A DNA stretch of 64,000 bases from Pollutimonas sp036675275. Lineage in GTDB: Bacteria; Pseudomonadota; Gammaproteobacteria; Burkholderiales; Burkholderiaceae_B. Shown here piece after piece: positions 15,526 to 23,599 of the stretch (the stretch's first letter is position 1; each line of letters begins with the position of its first letter). The notes beneath the pieces are model-generated. The model did no database searches. It was not told the DNA's origin and was given only the letters and a program-made list of their open reading frames with translations. A program made the position numbers and the translations under genes. Location of the stretch: contig JAKFFG010000005.1 in the NCBI GenBank assembly GCA_036675275.1, positions 434,001 through 498,000 on the forward strand, given 5' to 3'.

Positions 15526-17265
15526 TTACATTCCTATTGGTTTCATAATGAAGTCGTCGAAGGCGCTGGTATCGTCAACTGCTTTGGCGGATATACCAGC
15601 TGCCATGATGGCGGCCACGATTAAGTCGATTCGGCCAACCGCTTTTGACTTCGATGGCTTTCGATTCCCGGCGTCATCAGAAGTAATGACAGCGTTGTTA
15701 GCGCACCAATTCAAAACCGGGTGTCCCGGGTGAGCAAGCCTGCCGTTCAGCAACAATTCCTCAAAATGCTCGACAGCTGGTGAGAATGATCCGTACCCCT
15801 GACCGAATGGCACCATGACAGGAAGAGCAATGCCTTCGTCCTCTGCCATGGCCATCAAATCCTCAATGCGCCATCTGTCGTACGCAACCGAAACAACATC
15901 GAAAAAGCTGCACAGAGACGAGAGCCGCTGCAGAACCATGCGCTTACTGACTGCTTTTCCTGGCGTGGTGTCCAAGTAGCCCAATGTTTTCCATTGCGTG
16001 TACGGAGCCTTGTCGGCTGCCTCCCGGCGATCCAGGTCGTCATCGGGCAGCCAGGCGAAAGGAACCATAAGCCACGGCTCACCATCCAAAAGCGGCTCAA
16101 CCATAAACACAAGACCGGTCAAATCCGTTGTGCTGCTTAGATCCAGGCCCCCATAAGCCCTGCGACCGCGCAATTCGCGCCAGTCATAGTTACGGCCCGC
16201 CTTCTTCCATATATCGGTGCTGATCCATGGCGACTGGGCCCCTGTCCATTGACAGAAGTTAAGCCGGCGAACCATCGCTTCCTTGCTTGGCATTCCTCGC
16301 GCTTCGGTTACCTGCTCACGCAGATACTTCAGGCCGGGTAAGTCGGCGTCTTGCAACGACGGATTCGACTTGAACCAGCACGACTCATCCTGTATCGGGT
16401 CATCATCCTCATCAAGCGAGCAGATGAAGGAAAAGAATCCATCGTCAATCTTTACGCCGGAGGACACTTGGGCGCCGTATTCGTGGTAACTCCAGCAAGG
16501 CCCTAGCTTGTCGCTGCCTGAGTTGGTAATCATGAATATCAATGCCTGCTTACGGCTTTTCGTGCCGGCCCGCATCATCTCCACAACTACGTTTGTTTTG
16601 TGTTCATGTACCTCGTCAATTAGCGCCATGTGCGGGCGCGGGCCTGACTGACCATCATCGGAGCTGATCGGGCGAAAGAACGAACCGGTTTGCAGGTACG
16701 CCAAATTCCAGACATTCTGCCCGCCGCCGCTTTTCTTTAGCCGCTTGGACAGTTCCGGGGATTGCTCCACCATCGCTACGGCATCTCGGAACAGGATCAT
16801 CGCTTGATCCTTCTTCGTTGCTGCCGCGTAGACCTCGGCACGCGCCTCGCTATCTGCCGTTAGCCCTTTCAGGCCAACGCCTGCGGCCAGCGGAGACTTG
16901 CCTGACCCTTTGCCTGTCTCGACGTACGCAACGCGAAAGCGCCGGTATCCGTCAGCACCATGCCAGCCGAACAGGCTTCCGACAATAAAGCGTTGCCATG
17001 GAAGCAACTCGAAGGGCTTTCCCTCAAAGTCGCCGCCGTTTAGCTTCAGCACACTGCGATAAAACCGTATGGCTTTATTCGCCTCGTCCAGATTCCAGAC
17101 TAAGCCGCGCTCCTTGCCTTCCTTCAAATCTGTTAGGTGACGCTGGCAGGCATTACGAATATCCGGGCCTGCAATGCGTTCTCCGCTTACGACTTCCTGC
17201 GCATACTTGGTGACAGGGTCGTCAACCGAAGAACTCCGCGAGCGGGTCGGCTTTTTCGTCGTCAT
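15526..17265 (-). CDS. Terminase large subunit
   Basis: A 579-residue packaging motor. The Walker A-like ETGKGSGKSP is at 116-125 and Walker B MALIDEVHEH at 213-222, with Asp217/Glu218. The C-terminal nuclease opens with the Asp motif GGLDLSSTTDLTG (about 370). It is the Terminase_1 type that pairs with a P27-like small subunit, and the two genes overlap by 44 bases. This combination usually goes with cos packaging. Confidence 0.95.
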   Translation of the reverse strand: MTTKKPTRSRSSSVDDPVTKYAQEVVSGERIAGPDIRNACQRHLTDLKEGKERGLVWNLDEANKAIRFYRSVLKLNGGDFEGKPFELLPWQRFIVGSLFGWHGADGYRRFRVAYVETGKGSGKSPLAAGVGLKGLTADSEARAEVYAAATKKDQAMILFRDAVAMVEQSPELSKRLKKSGGGQNVWNLAYLQTGSFFRPISSDDGQSGPRPHMALIDEVHEHKTNVVVEMMRAGTKSRKQALIFMITNSGSDKLGPCWSYHEYGAQVSSGVKIDDGFFSFICSLDEDDDPIQDESCWFKSNPSLQDADLPGLKYLREQVTEARGMPSKEAMVRRLNFCQWTGAQSPWISTDIWKKAGRNYDWRELRGRRAYGGLDLSSTTDLTGLVFMVEPLLDGEPWLMVPFAWLPDDDLDRREAADKAPYTQWKTLGYLDTTPGKAVSKRMVLQRLSSLCSFFDVVSVAYDRWRIEDLMAMAEDEGIALPVMVPFGQGYGSFSPAVEHFEELLLNGRLAHPGHPVLNWCANNAVITSDDAGNRKPSKSKAVGRIDLIVAAIMAAGISAKAVDDTSAFDDFIMKPIGM

Positions 17266-17692
17266 CAGGCGTTACGTTTACCTTCGATCTAGCGGCGGGC
17301 GTGAGCCCGAACTCGATCAAATAGCTTTTAAATTGGGAGTCAGCAGCGCGCAGCTGCGTTACGGCAGGATTCGCCTTGATTAGCGTGTTGCCGTTCTGGT
17401 CCTGTGTTTTGTATGTGTACCCATCCGCTTCGATCAACTCGCGGCACGCCAGAATGTCGGCATAGCAATCGCACAAACGCTCTAGCGCCGCACCGTCCGC
17501 CTCCGTCAATATTCCCATTCGATCCAGCAGGACGGTCAGCCGGCCCCAAGCTACTTTCCCTATGTCGGTTAAGTGCGCAGGACATGAAGGAATCTCACGC
17601 TTTGGTTTAGGCTCTTTCTTGTTGATGGCGCGTTTACCCGGGTTGCCCTTAACCATCTTTAAGTGCGTCGGGGTCGGCCTTCTACCTGCCAT
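17222..17692 (-). CDS. Terminase small subunit, P27 family
   Basis: A 156-residue DNA-recognition subunit. The N-terminus GRRPTPTHLKMVKGNPGKRA is diagnostic of the P27 family. A helical middle (EADGAALERLCDCYADILAC) and an acidic end (DDDEKADPLAEFFG) follow, for contact with the large subunit. It lies just after the HNH gene and upstream overlap of the motor gene. Confidence 0.93.
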   Translation of the reverse strand: MAGRRPTPTHLKMVKGNPGKRAINKKEPKPKREIPSCPAHLTDIGKVAWGRLTVLLDRMGILTEADGAALERLCDCYADILACRELIEADGYTYKTQDQNGNTLIKANPAVTQLRAADSQFKSYLIEFGLTPAARSKVNVTPDDDEKADPLAEFFG

Positions 17693-17794
17693 TTCAGCTT
17701 TCCTAAAAATCTATTCCATTTCGCGGTTGTGCGTAAAGCGATTGGCGGCCGGTTTCCAGCGGGCGGGGCTTTGACTTTCTACCCGCCCCTACCG
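17693..17794. other. Non-coding gap between HNH and terminase small subunit, candidate cos region
   Basis: This 102-bp gap holds an inverted repeat, GGGCGGG (17761-17767) and CCCGCCC (17782-17788). HNH-P27-TerL phages commonly carry their cos site next to these genes. The cohesive ends cannot be seen from the sequence alone. Confidence 0.3.
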
Positions 17795-18082
17795 TCATTC
17801 TGGGTACCCGTCCAGCCCGATCACCTCTCGGAATCTGTACCCCAGGTCATCAGCCGTCTTGCGTTCATGGCATCCGTTCGGGCCCAGGCATAGCACCTGA
17901 AGGTTCTCGTCGTCGTTACCACCGCCCTTGAAAAGCGGAACGATGTGATCTAGTTGGAAGCCTCGCGGATAGTCCACCAGCTTGCGACACATAGCGCAAT
18001 GAGGATCACGCGACCAGATACGCAGTCTTGCTGCTTGTAGGCGCCTACCTACCAGGCGACCTGCTGTATCGTCACGCCGCAC
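17795..18082 (-). CDS. HNH endonuclease next to terminase
   Basis: A 95-residue HNH nuclease. Zinc-binding CAMC and the catalytic stretch QLDHIVPLFKGGGNDDENLQ, then CHERK, give the full HNH fold. In HK97-like phages such proteins work with the terminase in DNA cutting and packaging. The start is GTG 18082, which overlaps the TAG of the preceding gene (TAGTG) and is preceded by GAGGGTGAGG, so the two are probably translationally coupled. Confidence 0.88.
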   Translation of the reverse strand: MRRDDTAGRLVGRRLQAARLRIWSRDPHCAMCRKLVDYPRGFQLDHIVPLFKGGGNDDENLQVLCLGPNGCHERKTADDLGYRFREVIGLDGYPE

Positions 18083-18243
18083 TACAGCGCCTCACCCTCA
18101 TCACGCTCGCCACCAACATCGTTGCCATCCAGATCCACGCCAGCCTCTTGCTCGTCCTCATCCTCGGCCAGTGCATCAAGCAGCGCAACCATCAGACCCT
18201 TGATCTGTGCGAGCTCGGCTTCGATCCTATCCAGTTGCGTCAT
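18082..18243 (-). CDS. Small acidic phage protein
   Basis: A 53-residue protein: helical half LDRIEAELAQIKGLMVALLD, then a Glu/Asp-rich tail. Its TAG overlaps the GTG start of the HNH gene. Codon use matches its neighbours. No family is recognised. Confidence 0.6.
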   Translation of the reverse strand: MTQLDRIEAELAQIKGLMVALLDALAEDEDEQEAGVDLDGNDVGGERDEGEAL

Positions 18244-18352
18244 CTTGATCCTCTACCCTTCCATGCTCAGCCACATACCTTCTGGCTATCTCTTGTGGTG
18301 TGGGTTCGTCTAGTTGCTCGTCGCAATCGTCGTTATGTGCTGGCTCTGTCAT
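18227..18352 (-). CDS. Small phage protein, unknown
   Basis: A 41-residue acidic frame whose ATG overlaps the TGA of the upstream lipoprotein frame (ATGA) and which overlaps the next gene by 17 bases. The packing of start and stop codons supports coding. No similarity is recognised. Confidence 0.4.
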   Translation of the reverse strand: MTEPAHNDDCDEQLDEPTPQEIARRYVAEHGRVEDQDDATG

Positions 18353-18510
18353 TTCTCACACCTGTATTGCGGGACCAAGATCATTACCTTGCCGGTGAAT
18401 ATTGGTAGCAACCCAGTCTGCTGAAGCCTCCCGCCATCGATCTCGCATTGGCTTGGCCCACATCCGGCCAGGGCTGCAACAACGAGAAGAAGGGCCAGCC
18501 TCATAACCAT
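18349..18510 (-). CDS. Small phage lipoprotein
   Basis: A 53-residue protein with a good lipoprotein signal: MVMR, a hydrophobic LALLLVVAALA and lipobox LAGC, with Cys17 lipidated. The mature 37 residues contain two more Cys. It is too short and not Pro-rich enough for a normal Rz1 spanin, and lies far from the lysis genes. Start could be ATG 18510 or 18504; neither has a strong ribosome site. The function is unknown, possibly a membrane effect. Confidence 0.55.
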   Translation of the reverse strand: MVMRLALLLVVAALAGCGPSQCEIDGGRLQQTGLLPIFTGKVMILVPQYRCEK

Positions 18511-18607
18511 CGAAATCCATGGCGTGAAAAAGAAACGCCCGCCGAATCGTGAGACTCAAGCGGGCGTGAAGGCTGCGTTAGCAGCGAGGAGGAGACAGCG
18601 GGGAATG

Positions 18608-18636
18608 CAAAAAGCCCAAGCGTTTCGGCTCGGGCT
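18608..18636 (-). terminator. Terminator after the putative late antiterminator gene
   Basis: On the minus strand AGCCCGAGC-CGAAAC-GCTTGGGCT, a 9-bp stem with one G-T pair, is followed by TTTTT. It separates the early operon from the late genes. Confidence 0.8.
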
Positions 18637-18699
18637 TCATGTAGAGGCAAATACGGCACTCTATCTACTTTGCAGTATAAAGCATCACAATAGATTTGT

Positions 18700-19236
18700 C
18701 TATTTAGTAACAAGAGTTTGTTGCGATTTCTCCATCTCCCGTTGCGCCGCCTTGAATGCCGCCAAGCTGCCGACCTTCACAGCCTCAATGAATGCCGTGT
18801 AGGTGATGCCATGCCGGGCTAATGCAGGCTGGTCCGTATATGCGTCACCCCGAACGAAGTACACGTATAGAATGGCTCGGGTAATGTCCGACTCCATACG
18901 CATAACTGCTCGGTGTATGTTGTGCGATAGCGGGTCAAGCCTTACATCGACTGCCGGCCTGGTTGACTGCGGAAGCGGCAGCAATCGATAGAATGGCGTG
19001 CTGCTTAGGTTCTCCCAAAATTGAGGCCGCTTGGCCCAATCACCCCATGAGTGCATGGCGGTGAGTATGTGTTCCGGTAGATTGATCTTGCGGCCCATGC
19101 TGTCTCCTGTGAATAGCGCCTCTAGTCCTGCTCTTGCTGCCTCTGCCTTGCCCTGCTTTGTCCTTGCTGCCTGCTCCTGCTTGCGCTGGAGGACGAGCAT
19201 CGGGTCCATTCTTTCCCAGCGTTCCTGCCAGGTCAT
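18700..19236 (-). CDS. Putative late antitermination protein (Q-like)
   Basis: A 178-residue basic protein, last gene of the early operon, followed at once by a terminator and the late genes. That is where lambda Q lies. The C-terminal part (ITRAILYVYFVRGDAYTDQP then ARHGITYTAFIEAVKVGSLAA) has the shape of a helix-turn-helix seen in Q-type proteins that load on late promoters. The N-terminal 40 residues are a charged helix. The assignment is mostly positional; the sequence family is not certain. Confidence 0.5.
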   Translation of the reverse strand: MTWQERWERMDPMLVLQRKQEQAARTKQGKAEAARAGLEALFTGDSMGRKINLPEHILTAMHSWGDWAKRPQFWENLSSTPFYRLLPLPQSTRPAVDVRLDPLSHNIHRAVMRMESDITRAILYVYFVRGDAYTDQPALARHGITYTAFIEAVKVGSLAAFKAAQREMEKSQQTLVTK

Positions 19237-19412
19237 TCCGCCTCCCGCGCCACAGCAATCCCGCTTACGAACGTTTCGAGCAATGCCATCTCCTTATCGG
19301 CACGTTCCTTGTGGCCGGCGCATTTGAGTTCGGTTGCGCGCTCAGTGAAGATGGCGATGTATTGCGCCTTCTTGATGATGTAATCGGCGTCTGACCGGGT
19401 GATCTTCGACAT
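19233..19412 (-). CDS. Small helical phage protein
   Basis: A 59-residue protein (starts MSKITRSDADYIIKKAQYIA) with one Cys, probably all helical. Its stop overlaps the start of the Q-like gene (ATGA), consistent with coupled translation. No family is recognised. Confidence 0.6.
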   Translation of the reverse strand: MSKITRSDADYIIKKAQYIAIFTERATELKCAGHKERADKEMALLETFVSGIAVAREAE

Positions 19413-19414
19413 GG

Positions 19415-19609
19415 CTACCTCACTCTTTGAAATGAAGTGACGGTGATTGCCTGCCCATTGAGGTCTTTCCTGGCCTGCTTAACCATTCTGCTGTGCGTTG
19501 TGATTGGGTCCGGCAGCCAGGATATTGAAGTGCCAATTGCGCTTGCCTGCGTATATGATCCGTTTATGATCGCTGTCTGGTACGTCATGAAGTAGTGGCG
19601 TTTAATCAT
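19415..19609 (-). CDS. Small phage protein, unknown
   Basis: A 64-residue basic protein. ATG 19609 follows the previous stop (TAGATG) and a GGAGG-type site upstream. No domain is recognised. Position in the early operon suggests a regulatory or recombination accessory role only by neighbourhood. Confidence 0.5.
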   Translation of the reverse strand: MIKRHYFMTYQTAIINGSYTQASAIGTSISWLPDPITTHSRMVKQARKDLNGQAITVTSFQRVR

Positions 19610-19957
19610 CTATCGCCTCCACACAGGGCTATTCTCTGACCCATTGCCCACAGCACCCTTCGGCGTCATAAACGGCGGCTGCCCGGCGTCAATATCGTCT
19701 GCGCGCCAGTGAGGCTTAACGTCCTCCGGGCTTATCGGCCTCCATGTGCGCTGATATGGCTCGACCTTTGTGCCGCCATTGAAGCCGCGCAAGTACCGGG
19801 CGAGGTATTCGGACTGGCTCTCGTATGTATGCTGGTAGTGGCGCGTTGCGTTCTCTACTGCTATGCGCATTTTTGACATATTCCAGTCAGCGTCGATTTC
19901 AATGCCATCGGCGCGCATCTTTGCCAGTACGGCGGAGCGAATTGATTTGAAGGTCAT
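19610..19957 (-). CDS. Phage early protein, unknown
   Basis: A 115-residue protein with an N-terminal helical part (SIRSAVLAKMRADGIEIDAD) and a Trp/Pro-rich end (RTWRPISPEDVKPHWRADDI). It overlaps the DUF3310 gene by four bases. No family is recognised. Confidence 0.6.
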   Translation of the reverse strand: MTFKSIRSAVLAKMRADGIEIDADWNMSKMRIAVENATRHYQHTYESQSEYLARYLRGFNGGTKVEPYQRTWRPISPEDVKPHWRADDIDAGQPPFMTPKGAVGNGSENSPVWRR

Positions 19958-20385
19958 GATTGGTCCTTGGTGACGCGGTAGGCAACTACATTGCTGTCGA
20001 TGTACTCATGTCGCCAGTTGTAGTTGCTTGCAGCCCGTGCGCTCTTTACGATGCCACTCGAATACCTGATATCGACTCGCGTACCTTTGCTAACCGGGCA
20101 TTCCCCACCCCTCCACTCAATCCACCCATCATCAGCCTGCAATTCCTCTGCTCTGGCTGGCTTGGCGGGCTGTGGCTGCGTCGAAACGCTTACGGCCTTG
20201 TCCATGTACCAGTTTGCTTTTTGAAGGCTCTCGTTACCGCCCTTCATGCCTTCACGCCATACGTACTTGATCGCGTTCCCCTTGCAGTAGCCGCGAAATT
20301 CCTCTGGCGTTAGTGCTGCGCGGATCGCCTCGATACATTCGATATCGCCGTTTCGGTAGTGCTTTGGGTTGATGTTGTCGTTCAT
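19954..20385 (-). CDS. DUF3310 domain protein
   Basis: A 143-residue protein. The N-terminal 70 residues are DUF3310: NPKHYRNGDIECIEAIRAAL, then EEFRGYCKGNAIKYVWR and a paired helix, a domain common in phage nucleotide-metabolism neighbourhoods. The C-terminal half is a separate strand-rich domain (WIEWRGGECPVSKGTRVDI) that looks like an SH3-type barrel. The biochemical role is unknown. Confidence 0.8.
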   Translation of the reverse strand: MNDNINPKHYRNGDIECIEAIRAALTPEEFRGYCKGNAIKYVWREGMKGGNESLQKANWYMDKAVSVSTQPQPAKPARAEELQADDGWIEWRGGECPVSKGTRVDIRYSSGIVKSARAASNYNWRHEYIDSNVVAYRVTKDQS

Positions 20386-20919
20386 TTAAATGACTCCCGG
20401 TGAATAAGTTGGTGCCGATTTGATTTTGATTCTTGATGCGTGACCTTCTTTGTCCGCCACCAGTACCGCAACAGCTAACGCGGCCCATGCGTGAGTCGAT
20501 ACGCCGTATAGCGGCCCTGGCTGTCCCTTAGTGCCGACTTGTGGCGTCTTGCCTCCTCCGGTGCGCGGAAAGCGGTCAAGTAGTGCTTGGCGTATGTTTG
20601 CGTCCTTGGCCTTAGCTGTTCCGCAAAGGTGCAACTTCACATCGCGCCGGTAGATAAGCTGGACGGAATCGGGCCGATGCCATGCCTGGACGAATCGCCC
20701 TATCCATAAGCATGTCTCGAATACTTCCCGGCCTACCGGCATGCCATAGCTGGCGATCATCTCGATAGCAAGGCCGTGCCCATTGATAGCGAAGTGGCCG
20801 CGCTGGATGTGGGCGAGCATTTCCGCGTTTGGCATAACGCCGCTGGCGCTCACCACTTCGCCGTCGAAAGCACACCAGCCCGATTGCTCTGTGCCGGGGT
20901 CTATTGCGATCAGCTTCAT
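20386..20919 (-). CDS. RuvC-like Holliday junction resolvase
   Basis: A 177-residue RNase H-fold nuclease. It opens with IAIDPGTEQSGW (the first catalytic Asp near residue 7), has the second acid in AIEMIASYGM (about 53) and ends with STHAWAALAVAVL, the last helix of RuvC-type resolvases. It would resolve branched DNA before packaging, replacing lambda Rap. It overlaps its upstream neighbour by four bases. Confidence 0.8.
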   Translation of the reverse strand: MKLIAIDPGTEQSGWCAFDGEVVSASGVMPNAEMLAHIQRGHFAINGHGLAIEMIASYGMPVGREVFETCLWIGRFVQAWHRPDSVQLIYRRDVKLHLCGTAKAKDANIRQALLDRFPRTGGGKTPQVGTKGQPGPLYGVSTHAWAALAVAVLVADKEGHASRIKIKSAPTYSPGVI

Positions 20920-21098
20920 GCTCCCTCCTTCAATTGCGCCTTAACCCGTTCGCTCATTTCCTTCCCCATCCATTCAAACGTCCCGAGTTGCAATGCCAGG
21001 GTTAGGCGCTTGTCAGGGCTGCGTAGCATTTTTATCTTCCGCGTCATGCAGGTGACGCAGGACTTGTCGTATGCGTTGGCGCGTAGTTGGCAGGTCAT
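20916..21098 (-). CDS. Small Cys-containing phage protein
   Basis: A 60-residue protein with CQLRANAYDKSCVTCMTRKI, three Cys that could bind a metal ion. The TGATG overlap with the helicase stop shows ATG 21098 is the start. No function is known. Confidence 0.6.
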   Translation of the reverse strand: MTCQLRANAYDKSCVTCMTRKIKMLRSPDKRLTLALQLGTFEWMGKEMSERVKAQLKEGA

Positions 21099-22438
21099 CA
21101 ATAGAACCCCTTCTTCTGCTTAACCGGCTGCCTGTCTGGATACGCGCCGGAATGATTCTCGAAGCGCATGAAGTCGCCCAAGTAGGTCAAGCACAGTTGC
21201 CCGGTCTTGCCCTGCCGGTTTTTCATGACGAATAGCTCTGCGAAGCCCTTAACGCTCTGGTCGTCGGGCTTGTCCTGTTCTTCCCGGTGAAGGCCAATCA
21301 GAATGTCGGAGTCCTGTTCGATAGATCCGCCGTCCCGGAAGTCCGAAGGCTTTGGCCGTGGATTCGGGCGCTTTTCAATCTCGCGTGAGAATTGCGACAA
21401 GGCGACTACCGCGATATTCAGCGTCTTGGCCAGCACCTTTAACCCCTTGGTGATGGACTCGATCTGCTGGTAGCGCTTTTCTTCACCGCCAACCATCAGT
21501 TGCAGGTAGTCGACAATAAGAACGTCCAGGCCATGTTTGCGCTTTACGCCGCGCGCCTTGGTAACCACTTCCAGCAGGCTTAGGCCGGCTTGGTCGTCGA
21601 TGAATAGCTTGGAGTCGTTCGCCTTGCCCGTCGCTACGGTCACTTTCTCCCAGTCATCACCCTGCAATGAGGCGGTAGCCAGCTTGGTAGCAGATACTTT
21701 TCCCCAGTTAGCAACGGCGCGCTCGATCACTTCAGTTTCCGGCATTTCCATCGACAGGAAGAGGACCGAGTAATCGAGTGCCATGTTGCAGGCGATGGTT
21801 TCGCCAAGCGCCGATTTGCCCATGCCAGGCCGGGCGCCGATGGTTATCAGAGCCCCACGACGCAGGCCGCCATTCAGGAACTTGTCCAGATCGCTCAACC
21901 CGGTAGGCATGCCGAGCGTCTTAGTAGTGCCGGCGAAGCGCTCATCCAGTACCGTGAGGTAGCGCGTCATGGCTTCGTGGATGCTGGCAGGCTCCCTCTT
22001 GACGGTCTTTTCCGACAGGCCAGTGAGTTCGGTTTGCGCAAGGTCGAGAATCTCGGCGGCTGCCAGCCCTTGCTTGGTCACCAGTTCCTGAATCTTGCTG
22101 GCCGCGCCCAGGACGCCGCGCATCAGAGCCTTTTCCCGCACCATGTCGGCATAGCGGGAAATGTTTGCAGCGCTCGGGACTGAGGCGGCAATCTGATGCA
22201 GGTAGACCAGATCCACATCGCGGCAGGCATCGGAGACGGTCAGCACATCGGCCGGCTTGTTCTGCTGGATGAGGCTCAGTATCGCGGCGTAGGCTTCCCT
22301 GTTTTCAGCCCGAAAGAATGCGTCGGCGGGCAGATCACCCATGCGGTCTATGGCGCCGTTGTCGAGCATCAGGCCGCCGATTACGGCCTGTTCTGCGTCG
22401 TCGCTGCGTGGGATTTGGAATTCTTCTGCGGTTTTCAT
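21098..22438 (-). CDS. dnaB: Replicative DNA helicase, DnaB family
   Basis: A 446-residue hexameric 5'-3' helicase for phage replication. The N-terminal helical domain (RSDDAEQAVIGGLMLDNGAI) is followed by the RecA-type motor, with Walker A GARPGMGKS (201-209), Walker B LIVDYLQLM (307-315) and the SQFSREIEKR arginine-finger region. Its length is close to cellular DnaB. ATG 22438 is taken; it overlaps the replication initiator gene by four bases, so the pair forms the replication module. The phage may thus bypass host DnaB. Confidence 0.93.
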   Translation of the reverse strand: MKTAEEFQIPRSDDAEQAVIGGLMLDNGAIDRMGDLPADAFFRAENREAYAAILSLIQQNKPADVLTVSDACRDVDLVYLHQIAASVPSAANISRYADMVREKALMRGVLGAASKIQELVTKQGLAAAEILDLAQTELTGLSEKTVKREPASIHEAMTRYLTVLDERFAGTTKTLGMPTGLSDLDKFLNGGLRRGALITIGARPGMGKSALGETIACNMALDYSVLFLSMEMPETEVIERAVANWGKVSATKLATASLQGDDWEKVTVATGKANDSKLFIDDQAGLSLLEVVTKARGVKRKHGLDVLIVDYLQLMVGGEEKRYQQIESITKGLKVLAKTLNIAVVALSQFSREIEKRPNPRPKPSDFRDGGSIEQDSDILIGLHREEQDKPDDQSVKGFAELFVMKNRQGKTGQLCLTYLGDFMRFENHSGAYPDRQPVKQKKGFY

Positions 22439-23232
22439 GCTGTCACTTCCTCGTGGTATCTGCCCTCGATGATCTTGGCGAAGTTCTCTGCTTTGCACAT
22501 CCAGTCAAGCGGTGCGCAGAATGGCTTGCGGTCCTTGGAATGCGCCCTGCCCGTCAAAAATTCCGACTTCGCTACGTAGCCGAAGAAACGTTCCCACCAG
22601 TCGAGATTCTGTCGCGCAGGTGATTCATTCCAACGGGTCCGCAGGTGGATAGCCCTTGCTGGCGTCCATTCACGGATTTCAGGTGATGCAGGCAAGGCAG
22701 CGTGGTACAGGGCAATGATTTGCTGGTGTGGGCAATCTGGTTTTGCAGGCTTGGCGATTGGGGCGGCAGCCTCGCTGTCGGCAACTAACCCGACAGGGTT
22801 AGTAGGAAGGGAATCAGTAAGAGGGGAAGGGGAATCAGGAATCAGCCCGGCTTGTTCCGGTTCAGGTTGTGCCTTGCACTGTTCTTGCACTGTGCTTGTA
22901 CGGTGCTCGTCTGGTGCAGGGATCGAACTGGCCGATTCTTTAACGTGTGGGTTCTGGTGTTTGGCGAAGTTCACCACCTGGATAAACTTGTCATTGCCCA
23001 CTTCATAACGCAGGATGAACCCATGCTTATGCAATTCATTCAGCAGAGCGTCTACGTCACAATCATCGTAGGGCAACGCCTCAGCCTTGATCCGACGAGG
23101 ACGATCATCAAGACGCCCTTCCCGGTCTGCAAGCGTCCACAAACCAATAAATAGCAGGCGGCCAAGCGGGTTAATGTCCGCCAAGTCGTCATTGGAGAAG
23201 AAGCTGGGTTTGATGTTGCGCGCTCTAGCCAT
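22435..23232 (-). CDS. Phage replication initiator / helicase loader-like protein
   Basis: A 265-residue protein. The N-terminus (about 1-90) is a winged-helix domain like that of phage O-type and DnaD-like proteins (SNDDLADINPLGRLLFIGLW and GLLNELHKHGFILRYEV-like core). A Pro/Ser-rich linker (115-160) and a helical C-terminal part (190-265, WWERFFGYVAKSEFL) follow, probably the helicase contact. In lambda the origin lies inside gene O; an origin here is possible, but I saw no clear iteron array. Confidence 0.72.
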   Translation of the reverse strand: MARARNIKPSFFSNDDLADINPLGRLLFIGLWTLADREGRLDDRPRRIKAEALPYDDCDVDALLNELHKHGFILRYEVGNDKFIQVVNFAKHQNPHVKESASSIPAPDEHRTSTVQEQCKAQPEPEQAGLIPDSPSPLTDSLPTNPVGLVADSEAAAPIAKPAKPDCPHQQIIALYHAALPASPEIREWTPARAIHLRTRWNESPARQNLDWWERFFGYVAKSEFLTGRAHSKDRKPFCAPLDWMCKAENFAKIIEGRYHEEVTA

Positions 23233-23599
23233 GACTCACCTCCGCAGCCCTTCTCATAGGCTCATACGCAGCCCTGTATGCCGTTTCAATCTCTGGCGTC
23301 CACTGTCCTCTGCTAATCAATTCAGCGCGTGTGCGGTCCACGTAGACGACTTCCTGAGCCCATCGCGCTTCTTTGCTTCCGTACATGGCGCCTGAGTCGT
23401 GCAAGGCATGGCAGCTATAACAGAGGGACATAACGATGGCGTCCGAAGCCTTCAGCGATAAGCCTTTAGAAAAGTTCGCGTGCGCACACTGGCCCCGGCC
23501 TTCAATACCGCACCGCAAGCAAGGCAACGCTGCTACATTCCTGCGATGCTTCTCGGAACGCCAAGTCTTCAGTTTTGGGAATGGGCTGAACTTAAACAT
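23225..23599 (-). CDS. HNH-type nuclease, recombination associated (DUF968/Ref-like)
   Basis: A 124-residue protein with zinc-type pairs CLRCG (about 27-31) and LCYSCHALHD (about 59-68), and CAHANFSKG between them in the place of the HNH metal site. Such proteins are common beside NinB and RuvC-like genes. It overlaps the initiator gene by eight bases. Confidence 0.7.
   Translation of the reverse strand: MFKFSPFPKLKTWRSEKHRRNVAALPCLRCGIEGRGQCAHANFSKGLSLKASDAIVMSLCYSCHALHDSGAMYGSKEARWAQEVVYVDRTRAELISRGQWTPEIETAYRAAYEPMRRAAEVSHG

Noticed and set aside
22435..23232. Replication origin with iterons inside the initiator gene
   Set aside because: Expected by analogy with lambda gene O, but no convincing set of direct repeats is visible.
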